From Phallusia mammillata (Eukaryota > Chordata > Ascidiacea > Phlebobranchia > Ascidiidae), in the NCBI GenBank assembly GCA_003260075.1, contig QLIY01000770.1, positions 9,281-73,280 of the forward strand: DNA of 64,000 nt, given 5' to 3'. Made by a program: the position numbers and the translations under genes. The notes below the pieces were generated by a model. It saw only the letters and a list, made by a program, of their open reading frames with translations. It was not told the DNA's origin and ran no database searches. Below are positions 47,601 through 58,830 of the stretch, one piece after another. The number at the start of each line of letters is the position of its first letter. Within the stretch, counting starts at the first letter, position 1.

Positions 47601-49534
47601 TATCGATAACACCGATAAATCTATAAACACGTTTACTATGAGAGTAAGTAACTGGTTTCTAATTTACTGTCACTAACAAGGAATTGTTATGACAACAAAA
47701 TAAATTTTTGTACGTTTCTTTTGCAAAATAAACAAGTATGAGCACCAAAGTAATCGGTCTTTTGTTCGCAACATACATAGAAAATGAACGTTTTTAATAA
47801 TAAGACACTGTGTATTTGCAGGTCGAAAGAAATGATTCTCTCTATACATATGATTCCTATATGAGTTACAATTCTTACTCTGGATTTGTATTTCGATTCA
47901 AATATTCTTGCAGCGATTATTTGTGCAACATTATTTTTTACGCAACCAGCACCCAGGTAAGGTCGTACACCAAAATACGTTATTGTTATGATAGTAAAAG
48001 GCTAGTTGGTTTTTGGCCTATGTCATGTTAATTTCTATATGGTTTTCAGCATTGCAATCTTATTCATTTGCCTTTTTAACAGTTTGAAATTTATGACTTT
48101 CTGACAAAACTTCTTGTTGGTTGTAGAACTGGAATTCACTGAGTCCAACATATAATTTTGAAGGATCCAGTAATGGAGTTTTTCACTTGAATTTCACTGG
48201 AAATATGAGACAATTTTTGGTGGGCTACATGGTTATTAGAAGGTGAGCAGATGGTATTTGATGTCATCTTCGTAGCGTTGCTTCCAGAAACGTCCAGTTA
48301 GCGGCCGTTACAACCTTAGGATTAACGACTCAGCCTATACTGGTAAATTAGTTATGATGCTTAAAGGTTATAATACAAACAGTAAATTAACTTGCTGAGG
48401 AGAGTTATTTGCAAACTTGGTCTTTTTTCTCAATGGCTAGCCTACAAAAGACTTTGAATGTGACTTATAAAGCAATACCCAAAACAAACCATTAAAAGAA
48501 ACATTGAAAACAAAATCTTGTAACCTTGCCTTATTTGGGTTTATAAATTGTAAATACAACATTGTCATAATTCAACCGTTTTACGTTTGATTGAAAGTAA
48601 ACGTTACTTGTTTTAAACAAATGGCAGACTCTACGTCACAACGTATGAAAATGCTTTGGAATCGGTTCTGGATGATGTCATGGCATGCTTTGGTAAGAAT
48701 TTATACAACAGTTTTAGTTTAGCTTACTTTCCTCAATCAGTTTAAATTTCAAAATTGGTTGTTTGTGATTACAGGCACCCAAGTGAAGATTGAGTTGTCC
48801 CATTTTCCTGCCATAACCACACCAACGAAGTTTCTAAAGGGTGACATGTCTGGTTTTACTCAAGGTGTCACACCAGGTCATATACAATTCAGACAATACG
48901 ACACCCTTGGCTTTCCGTATGCCCTTTGTCCAGGAATAAGGTTTAAACTATTGCTTATTGTTAGTTTTATCAAAGGATTGAATCGTAAACAACTGCTTAA
49001 CTATTTACTAAACATAGTTTTGTTGATTTGTCATTGGTTTCTGTTTTAACTTCCTGTGGTGAGAAAATTAAAATTAAAATTAGGTGTTGAATCTAGATTT
49101 ACTGATAACTGGTTCTTATAAACCTATACCGCTCTTGAGTAACATTCTTGAGTATTAAATGTTTTTTACAAGCAGTTTGTACAATCTAAGGCTCTTTTGT
49201 TTGTTGACAGAAGTTTGTAATTTTAGTTGTGTCCTTAATTTTAGTTTTGTTAATATTTTTGATTTTTAGAGTGAACAATGCATCTACAACAGAGCACCAT
49301 TGTGTCGGTAGCGCTCAAACAGACTATAGTACGCGGAAAAAGTGTGGGGACTTTGCAGGTAAAAAAAACTTCTTTTTTCACAAAACCATACATTTATAGC
49401 GTAAGCTTATTTGTAATCCAATTTGTCACTCAGCTTGGGACAAACTCGCTGAACATCTGGTAAAACGCCCAGCATCAGCCAAACACACAGTTACCAATGA
49501 TTTGTCATCAACCTTGCTGGTCTTTGTAAGATAA
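43227..49534 (+). CDS. Intelectin-like type II membrane lectin with inserted domain (gene B)
   Basis: Exons: 43227-43323, 43376-43479, 43584-43653, 44114-44232, 45142-45268, 45396-45493, 45850-46018, 46849-46976, 47376-47434, 47538-47643, 47822-47956, 48127-48242, 48628-48692, 48775-48940, 49270-49358, 49434-49534. This gives 582 aa. Residues 1-44 are cytosolic and about 45-67 form a membrane helix. The lectin half follows (CDMNSAGGGWT, IWHVPNN), then an insert at about 262-464, then the lectin end (SHFPAITTP, LCPG, EHHCVG, CGDF, FVR). Twelve of 16 exon lengths equal those of gene A when A exon 4 is set aside (exons 1, 4 and 5 differ, phases preserved). This marks a tandem duplicate. Identity to A is 85-88% in lectin exons 7 and 14 but about 47% and 51% in insert exons 8 and 11. 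Confidence 0.88.
44591..44631. repeat. 41-base poly-G run
   Basis: Preceded by a run of T and followed by CGTAGATTTTTTC, in intron 4 of gene B. Unlike the ten-G joins it has no duplicated flanks that I can see. It may be a real homopolymer or a different kind of gap filler. Confidence 0.8.
44907..45085. repeat. Direct duplication joined by G10 (44992-45001)
   Basis: About 83 bp from CAATCACACAACTTT to AATAGAACGA recur on both sides of the ten-G run, with one substitution noticed. In intron 4 of gene B. Confidence 0.85.
46221..46424. mobile_element. Palindromic TA-flanked MITE in gene B intron 7
   Basis: The ends read TACTAAC and GTTAGTA, and arms of about 70 bp (including GGTGGCGCAACGGAGCATA) are inverted repeats around a 60-bp centre. 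TA at both ends fits a Tc1/mariner-type target duplication. No coding capacity. Confidence 0.7.
46453..46605. mobile_element. Palindromic element with hammerhead-like motifs
   Basis: Inverted arms start and end with CTCTTCCA / TGGAAGAG-like sequence. Inside, the minus strand reads CTGATGAAG and the plus strand CGTCGAAACGTCGG, matching the internal motifs of 57523-57686. Confidence 0.55.
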
Positions 49535-50527
49535 ATTTATGGAGTCAATGGAGAATTTGATTTAAGAATCTACATAGTTTCCACAATGGTCGATATGATG
49601 TTCCTTTGACCCCTTTTATATATGTTCAACGATCCTCTACATTTCTAACCAACAGTATCTCGTAAACAAAAGTACATTTAATTCAATGTTTCCTTGTATT
49701 AACGCATCTCCTTTGGTATCACCCTTCTGTTTTTCTTGTCTATTATATCATAAGCATTTTTTACATAACAGTCATCACCACAATATGTTATTTTTACATC
49801 CTTTACTCAAAAACCTGTATTATTATCCAAAACTAGTTATATATAGCTAGTTTATGTACAAGGTTTTCGTGGTGTATCCTTACATGTCTGTCAAAATTCT
49901 GCTTTGTGGCATACACATTCTGTACTAAACAAACTGCATTTTATCTTGTACAGCAAAGATAAAATAAAACTGACCAGCAGAAGTTGTTTCTATGATTTTT
50001 CATTTCTGGGCAATTAAACTTAAAAACCTATACTTGATTTTGATTTAATTTGTGACTGACCACAAGTCACTAAAAACGCAAACAGAGGAAATCAGCATAG
50101 AGTGAAAACACATACAAAAAATAGGGATAATCACGTAACACAATAAAAATGAAAGTAAAATATAAATTTAAAACACAAAGTTGTTTTGTGCATTTTTAAT
50201 CGATCACAAAAAAGTAGAAACATCTGCAATCTTGTGCAAAATCAAAGTTTCCATAACCCATGGAACCAAAAATCAAAAGACCGAGCTTATTAAGCAATAA
50301 AGATAACCCGTGCGACAAAAACTCTTTTTAATGGGTAACTTCACTCGTTTTGCTCCTATTCGAAGACTTGCCAGTCGAATTTGCAGAGTTTTCTTGGCTT
50401 TGATATCCTTAACGTCGCTAATATCACGTGCTGTGACTTGAATTGTTCATCAACTTAGCGTCCATCAATTTCCTGTCTCTACGCGGAGACGAATATATTC
50501 GTTGCCTTTGACTTCAGCCACTATTAG
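49535..50527. other. Convergent intergenic region between genes B and the Ig gene
   Basis: No gene here. The AATAAA at 49963-49968 on the plus strand is a candidate poly(A) signal for gene B, about 430 bases after its stop. The rest is AT-rich sequence that includes the Ig gene's 3' UTR. Confidence 0.45.
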
Positions 50528-53500
50528 TCACGTTAACGACTTTCCAATTAAAAATCCAAGTAGGACAATCATTAAAGAAGCGTCCAGAGAAAGCCTTGTA
50601 GCGCCACCACGAAACGAATTATGTTTGCCTTTATTGCCACCAGGTAGCGTGCTGGCTCCAGGAGGGCCTGCTGTCGTCGGGTCTAAAAACAAAACAAAAT
50701 TTGTTGGTTAGTTTTTACTGCAACCTAAAAAAATAAATGGGACGTATATAAGTTTGTTCACTGTTTTTGGGGGACGTCTATGTAACATGGTTTTATAATT
50801 TAGGGTAAGTAGGATGGGGTGTTGGGTAATAGAGATTTTTGTTAAAGGAAAACAACATTAGGATTAGTAAATTGGAAGTTTACCTGCACTATGTAGTTGC
50901 AGGGTCAGTTTGGTAGTTTTCTGACTAGTGGCTGTAATAGGTATGCTGCTTACCTCGGCTATAAAAACATATTTGTATCTTAACTTGTTGTCTTTTGCAT
51001 AGGCGTTCCCCACTTACTAAATTTATGACGCCAAATTTATGACATTGATGAGGCCAAATTTATGACATTGAAATTTTGGAATAAATATTAACGTGTTTGT
51101 TTATAAAGTTGTGACACGGCAAAGTGTTTAAATGCTTAAGTAGTGAGTCGGTTACTATCTAAAATTATTTCGATTGAAAATGCAATTGAAACAAAACGAT
51201 AATTGTGTCAGCTGCGCACTTTAGCGTTTACCTGGATAGGCGTCCACAAAGATAGAAGGACAGCGTTTCTCTCCAGCGCTGTTAAAAGCTGAGCATGTGT
51301 AGGTCCCTTCATCAGCATGCATAAATTTCTGCAAAAAAACACCAATATTTTTTTGATTTGGCTTATGTGTACTAAACCCTATGGGATAAAGTTGTGTACG
51401 AAATATGTTACATTAACTAGCCAATATCAAAACTTAATAACTTTGACTCTACTTTTAATGTTACTACGGTTGTATTATAGCTCCAATACGATAAATTTAT
51501 GTTTAAGCAGCGATAGAAAACCCCTTACCTTGAAGAAAATTGTTCCCGTTGTTTCATTGAAGGTGAAACTTGTCGTTTTGAATCTCGATGGCACTGGCAA
51601 TTTTTTCGAGTCTTTATACCACGCGTATTTCGGGGTTGGAACACCTGATAATGTCAAGGTGTAGATTTTGGAAAATAAGCTAATATGTGGATAATAGATA
51701 TGAAATCCAAAAAACGCTTAAATTAAAATTCCAATCATGTCCTTGTACTTCTGCCCGCTCATTGTTTGCATACAGAAAAATACAGAAAAAAAGAACTACA
51801 ATGAACCTTAAGTTTATTAATTAAAGTCATAAACGTCTTTACGATTCTGAGATACGTCTATATTTCGCCTTTCAGCTTTCTGTATTTGTAAGCAAGCACA
51901 GCACATCGCATCGATTAAACTGAACCCATGAAACATCGAATTGTGAAAAATACATAAAAAAGTTAAAATCGTAAGGACGAATGACAATGTTTTTCATAAA
52001 GTTATATCAAACAGCCAATAGGATGTATTCGCTATATACAAGCTCTCCTTAACATGCCCGTTCAGTGAAAACTCTTACCTCCTTGCGAGTTGCATGTAAA
52101 TCTAGCAGACTGTCCAACCTTTACACGAATGCTGGAAAAGCGGCAAGTCGGTTTAGCTGGCATCACTGTATAACACAAGTTTAAATTACCAAATGTCTAC
52201 GGGACTGGAAGTAGGCTACACCCTTCGGATAAAAACGTTACCTGTAACGGAAATTGTGTAGACGCCTTGACCGTGGCTTGGTACCTCATGTGGTGAACTG
52301 ACTTCGCAGGTGTAAATACCTGCGTGCAACACAACATGTTAATTTATGTGTTTTGATACGTATTATAGGACCGTAAAGATACAAGCTACTTTAGGTCAAA
52401 ATAAATGTAACTCTACCCGTTTGCGGCAAGTGTCTATGTTATTGAATGATTAAGAGTCTAAACAAAAACAAACAGTTGGAAAGTTTTTCTATCACTTTGC
52501 TAAAGCAAGTTTTGCTGCAATGTGGGAACAACGTGACTCGAAAACGTTTTACTGTTACGCGGGGGCGTGCTGGGCGCACATTACTCTTCTGCGGGGTCAG
52601 TCGTTCGTGTTTTGCATCATAACATATGATGGTTTGTTGCGTAACCTTCTATGAAACAAATTTGCCTGTTGTCTCCAACCATCAAAAACATGTTAGTGAT
52701 TTATGCGTTTACGTTACCCCATATTGGGTGCGATAACCGAATAGCCACCAAACCGAACAACGAGTTCTTATTAAGATAGTTGCAAATATTGCGGAATATC
52801 CATCTTAAGTTTATAAGTTACTCATTCGCTTATTTTTTGTATTCGTTTACCAAGTTGCCAAATGCAATCAAACGGCAGCACCAGTAAATCTGCAGCGAGT
52901 ATTATATCCACCATATGTGCCAGTCCATTTGCTTTTTTTAATGTCCATCGTTCGTACTATTTCCTGTTTGGTGAACATGTTAGGGTAATTACTAATTACA
53001 CTATGATTTCTTCACTCGAGCGTAAAAGTAAACTCAATTTAAATAAGAAACAGACTAACCGCCCTTTTCAAGGCAATAAAACGCAAACTTGCAGTGGGAC
53101 TGTTACTAAAATCTTACCTGCGTGATTTCTTGTTACGTTAAGAATTCGTAGGTTTGCACCAGCTTCAGTGAGAGCAAACTGGTCCGTAAAACGATCCAGA
53201 ACTTTCTTCCACACGATGAAGGTAATGTTTTTGGGCTGGTGAATTGGATTGTATTTCCAAGTGATTCTGCAAATACAAAAACAATTGAAGTTTGATGGTT
53301 GGTTGTACGGGTAAAACATTGATTAGTTGTTGTTTATGCGGGCACTCTGTAATGACATTGGTGATTTCATGTAGGATTTTCGTAGAATGACTGAGGCGAT
53401 TAGGTAAGCAATGCGTGCAAAAAAGTAAACATTTGCGGCTAATATTATGGTACTTGCCCACATAAATCACATATATTATTTGGTATATTATTTTAAATGT

Positions 53501-56500
53501 GCACGCAAGTAAGGGATGCTTCGTGGGTACATTTAACTTTTTGAACAGGCCAACAATCGGTGACGTCAGTAAAGGTGGTGAACTATAGTTTATAAGCGTC
53601 ACGTTTTTATCACATGACCAGCCACTGTTCATCCCGTCAAAGGAGACAACAGCAGCAGGCGAAATCAAAACATGTACGCGCGTATAAAATTAACAACAGG
53701 ATGATGGCTAATAACGTCAATGATCGGTAGTTCCCCTTAAAAGTGCACCGTCATTTTTCTAGATATTTCCGCTATTGTCGAGCAATTTCGTGTAACGGTT
53801 CGGTCGAAACGATTGTATACAACCGAGGTAAATTTAAATATGTTTTTAGCGGTTTAGATTTTATTGATATACTATTAGGGTTTAAAATTAACCTTCAATT
53901 TGCATTAAATGATTTAACACAAAATTACTTAATGTCCTGTTTTTTGGGTCTGGCATTTTTTTTTAGATTTTACAAATAAAAGTTAGGAAGAAAACCTTTC
54001 CACTTAAATACAGAACAGTCTTTGCAAAACATATTTTAAAAACGTATGTGATTATGAAACGTGTCAAACCTTTTTTCTGCTGTTGGTTTGCTCGTTGTGT
54101 AATGACATCGCAGAACCGGGCTGGTGCCTTTCACTATTTCCTTTGCGTAGTTGCTTCGTCCGCCTTCTATTGTGACTCTTAAAGTTCGGCCACCTTCAAC
54201 TGAAAAAAAAACAGACGTGAAAAAACTTAATTGCCGAAAACGATGTTTAACATAAAAAAGTGTTGAAACTAGCTAGAGTTGTAAGTCGGACTGGGATTTT
54301 TGCTCGGGTTCGATTTCGGTTTTTGGTTCGTTTTCGGGGTCGGGTTCAGGTTCGGGATTAAGTTTAAATAAAACGGGCTTGATTCAGGCCTGGCATTCCA
54401 TTCGACCTTATTTGTGACGCTATTTCCAACTTTCGTGTTCGAGCCTCAATTCGGTCCCGGTTAGAACTCTAACGAGCAAATTGGTTCGTGATTTGGGGCA
54501 AACTCACCTGCATGTATAACATTGTTTTCCTGGGGTGGTTGACTGGTGGACGTGGTTGGTCGAATGGTTGTTGCGGTGTTTGATGTTCCTGATGAATCTG
54601 TAGTGTTTACTGTCAAACAAACATGAACATTTTATGTCGTGTGTTTTTAACATACTGCATATATTTTTGTACAGTTCTTTTTTTTGAAAAATATTAGCCA
54701 ATGCAGAAATCGGTTAATTACCTGCGTTAGTCTGGTTCTTCTCATATGCAACTAGCAATGCCTCCTCGTTGTTTTTGGTGGGACGTGTTTGGACTGAAAA
54801 CGCAATTGCAACTTTAAATCATCAGCTAACAAAAGCTAACAACCACTAACGCTTCAAATTACTAATTCCAATAACCCAATGCAGTGTTCTTATCAATCTA
54901 TAAGCGGAGATCAAATCCTTTGTACGAAGTCTTACCTGTTATAGATGTTTGTGTGCTCGCTGTGGTGGTACTTTCCTGTATTGTATTAGGTTCGTTTGCT
55001 TCTGAAAGTATAAAAACAGTTTAATGCACGCCATTGCACAAATTAATACTTTGTAGCTTACATACATGCTTGCATATTTACAATCTGTAACACTATTAAA
55101 ACTGAAGAAGTAACGATTTCCAACACAAAAAAGCGGAATCTGGTCAATGGTGAATAATTGTCGTTGTGGGGGGGGGGTTAACACTATTAAAACTGAAGAA
55201 GTAACGATTTGTTAAGAAAACCAACACAAAAAAGCGGAATCTGGTCAATGGTGAATAATTGTCGTTGTGCAACACTAGTGTACACGTTTGAAATTTTCCT
55301 AAAATGCCTGAAATTGGATCTAATTATAACTTATTTAGTACTCACCAGAATATGCCTCAACGTGAAAAGAGGCACAACTTTCTTCGCCGGCCCGATTAAA
55401 AGCGGAGCATGAGTAATTCCCAGCATCACGTTCACTAAACTTCTGTAAAAAAACGAAAATTTTCCGATACTGTGTTTATAGCAAAAAACGAGTTTTACCA
55501 CAAGCTGTGTTGTAATAACTAGAGAAAAGGTATTTTACTTGTTCTGTTTAAATTTATTTCTTGGAATTAAGTCACATGCACAACTTAACGTGAATCACTG
55601 CCCACCAAGGGTACGGTTTTTCTATTTTTAGAGCTAAAATACTCGTTGAATATGAAGACATGTTACAACCATAATGAAATTAATATGTAGTACCAACCGA
55701 GAATAATAACGTTCCAGTCGTTTCGTCGTAAGTGTAACTCATGCCGGCAAATCTGCGGTCTGCAGATCTGTCTTGCGGAAGGCGTACTGAATCTTTGTAC
55801 CACGCGTACTTGGGTTGTGGTATTCCTGAAAGAATCAAACCTGTTTATAACCGTTTCAGCATGTTTTTGAGAAAATGTCTGTCACAAACAACCTGTTTTT
55901 GAACGTTTAACACCCGTGATGTAGCTTATGGCATTAGTATACTTAGTAAATTTCATATCTGATTTATGCGACAAAGCATGTTTTCAACGTACAGTTGCCG
56001 ACAGTGCAATGAGGTATATTTAACATTACTTCGAGTTCAAGAGACCAGTGAAAGAACACATTGCTGCACAGCGAAATACAAAACTATTACCATCATCAGA
56101 GGTGCAATTAAATCTTGCTGTCTCCCCAACTTTTACTCGATGACTTGAGAACTGGCAAACCGGTTTTTCGGGCTTCACTGCAATAAAGACGTATATGTTA
56201 ATTTAAGCTCATTGAAACATAAAATTTGTGTGCATACCTAGCTACATACCTGCTACAGTGAGTTCGTATGATCCTTTTCCGTGACTGGGTACCTCGTTTG
56301 GTGCGCTAACTTCACAGGTGTATGTACCTAAAAAGAAACATATAGTTAATCTATGCATTTCAGTCGTTAATTAGTTTAGGTGCGACCCTATTACATCTGC
56401 CGTGACATGCGCTTCCCTCTCAATAAATCTTAGATACTTTTTTACGTTAAATAGGTGTAGGGTAACCCCTACATTACGACACAGCTTTTTTAATAAAAGT

Positions 56501-58830
56501 AATTCAGTACCATTATGGTTTCAAGATGTTTTAGCAATAGCTATCATTGAAAATTTTATCTGTAACATACTTACATAGTAATAACAAAGCTAAATTGTAA
56601 GCGTGTCCATGTCACGTTTAAAAATGCAAACCACGGGAAAGAGTTTATTTCTGTGAACCGACGGGGAAAACGTTTTACTACTAAACATGAGCAGTAGTCT
56701 TCTAAAATGGAACTGTCCAAACTTAAATGAAGCGTCCACGCCCCCTTTTCAGATCGAAAGAAGCTGACTTTTAAGTATAGATCATCGTGCTCAACATCAT
56801 ATTTGTTTACGAGTGTGATGGCACGTTACGTCAGCCTGCCAGGCTTAACCAGCTTTTGCAATTGCTTGACTATGGAGGCAATAATTAACGTTCCACAAGC
56901 GTTAATTAATAGCCTTTTGGCCGAAAGGCATATGGTCGTTATTCAAGAGGGTACAAGTGATTTCTATGGGCTAAATGTCTCAGCAGTCTTGTTCATGTCA
57001 TGTCACATAAGGAAATGAAACCCCAAAATAGCAGATGCCAAGACTTTGTAACGCCATCCTCTGCTAAATTTACATACAGATAATTTCACTAAAAAAATTT
57101 GCTGCCTTAACAGATCAACTAGGGAAAGTATCCAAAGAATAATCCCTATTCTAATTCTGGAAATATATGCAAAAAATCATCTCAATACACTGTCAAGTAT
57201 GTTAGATATAGTTTCGGAGTTTCTATATAGGTTCTGGCGAAATGTACCATTGGTCTCACGGCACCCTAGAGCGACCGATATTATGTTACAAAAGCGTTTA
57301 TTTATCCTTCTTACCAGCTTGTGTCCTTGAAATATTAAAAATCTTCAGATGTGCTTGGTATCCAGTTAGCGTATATTTGTCGTCGTTTAAAACTTTTTCA
57401 TAAACAAGAAACGAAATATTTTTAGGTTGTGAAGAGGGGTTGTACTTCCATATGATTCTGTCGACAAATATAAAAATGCAGTGTACGACTACTATATAAG
57501 CTATTGCTGCCAGGCATAATATCAAGTTTGTAGAGCTCTTCTGGCAAATGTAATTTTATTCTGACGTTTCGACGTCCTATACAGGTCGTCTTCATCAGGG
57601 TAAATAACACCTGATGTAGACCACCTGTGTAGGACGTCGAAACGTCGGAATAAAATTGCATTTGCCAGAAGAGCTCTACAAACTTGCTACGTCCACTATG
57701 TTGACGTTTGGACTACATATCTAAACGATTATTAATTAAGCTTTTTTAAAGCCATAATCACAAATGTTGAGTCACAATGTTTACCTCCAAGGTGGTAAGC
57801 TTCTGTCAAAAACTACCACAATGAGCTTGGGAAGGAAATATCAATCAATACAGTAACTCGAGTTTAATAGTCGTTGGGGAAAATTGGTGGTTTCCCTAAT
57901 TACAGGACTTTAGATCCAATTGAGTAATAACCTTTTGTCAGTCAAAATAAAAAAATCGTGCCATCTACTAAACTCGGTCGTAAAGGAGGTGTCACTGCGG
58001 TTTACAATATATGCAAATATTTCGGTTTATAAATTACAACGTACAACAGGCATTTAGGACAACCTTTTAGCCCTAAGATCAGTCCCAACCTGTGTAGGTT
58101 ATAGGGCATTCGTGACTTGCAAACAAACAGCTAGAAACTACTGTTAAAACTAATAGAAAGTATATGTTTTTGTCTATCCAGCCATAAAATCCACCAGCTC
58201 ACACAGTACTCTGTTTTTGTGACAAGATTGTGTTTTGTTTCGGGCAATTGACTTGTAACGAAACTTGAAATTCTGCTTGTTGTACTGTTTTTGTGAAAGT
58301 CTTTTATGATACTTGTTTGTTTGTTAGTTTAATATAACAGTGGAACAGCGAAACCCAAAACCAACTTTTACCGATCTGCTTGACAGTTTACCACTTTAAA
58401 ATTAAAACGCCATAAAAAACGAACATTACCTTTTAATTCCGGAAGGATTGTCAAGTTTGTAGTTGCAAGTTAATACAGGACTCGTACCCTCCACTACTTC
58501 TTTGGCATGCGCAGTCCGTCCGCCCTCAATGCTCACAGTCAAAGGTTTGCCGAATTCAACTGTAAAAAACGCACTCTATACTATTTTACCATTTTGAAGT
58601 AGGTTTTTATTACATTTGCTAGCCAACGTTTTAAAAACAAAATACCGCAACCAAATGTTTTGGCTTATGTGATGTCAAACCTATCACTTTACTTTTGCTA
58701 TTTTAGGACTCTAACAAACTTATTTATTTTATAAATATTGTCCATTACACGATAGCATGCAACACTTACCAAACAGAAATAAATAGAAAACAAAAAGACA
58801 AAAACGTTGGTTCAGATGCATATAATCCAT
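50528..58830 (-). CDS. CTX/JAM-like immunoglobulin receptor with two V-C2 modules, probably GPI-anchored
   Basis: Exons: 58830-58770, 58559-58430, 57457-57315, 56327-56250, 56177-56091, 55825-55698, 55442-55346, 55001-54936, 54793-54722, 54609-54508, 54199-54070, 53266-53118, 52319-52242, 52165-52079, 51644-51529, 51328-51232, 50682-50528. Phases agree throughout, giving 591 aa. Residues 1-20 are a hydrophobic signal peptide. V domain 1 is about 21-137 (LTCNY, IIWKYNP, GTYTCEVSAP). C2 domain 1 is about 138-241, with the extra cysteines of the CTX/JAM/CAR group (PVCQF, AWYKD, AGNYSCSAFNRAG, then SC). A Ser/Thr/Pro linker is at 242-321, and a second V-C2 module at 322-540 repeats the same exon pattern. 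The end is a Pro/Gly stretch and a short hydrophobic tail, which suggests a GPI signal; no cytosolic signalling tail is seen. Confidence 0.87.
55075..55270. repeat. Direct duplication joined by G10 (55168-55177)
   Basis: About 78 bp from TTAACACTATT to GTCGTTGTG recur on both sides of the ten-G run; the right copy has an extra short insertion (TTAAGAAAAC-like). In intron 7 of the Ig gene, with no exon affected. Confidence 0.85.
57523..57686. mobile_element. Near-perfect 164-bp palindrome with hammerhead ribozyme-like cores
   Basis: Outer arms (CAAGTTTGTAGAGCTCTT and its complement) and inner arms pair over about 70 bp each. The minus strand of the left half reads CTGATGA, a stem-loop GACG...CGTC, then GAAAC and GTC. 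This resembles the hammerhead core known from Penelope-like retroelements. The right half carries CTGATGT, one base off. Located in intron 2 of the Ig gene. Confidence 0.65.
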
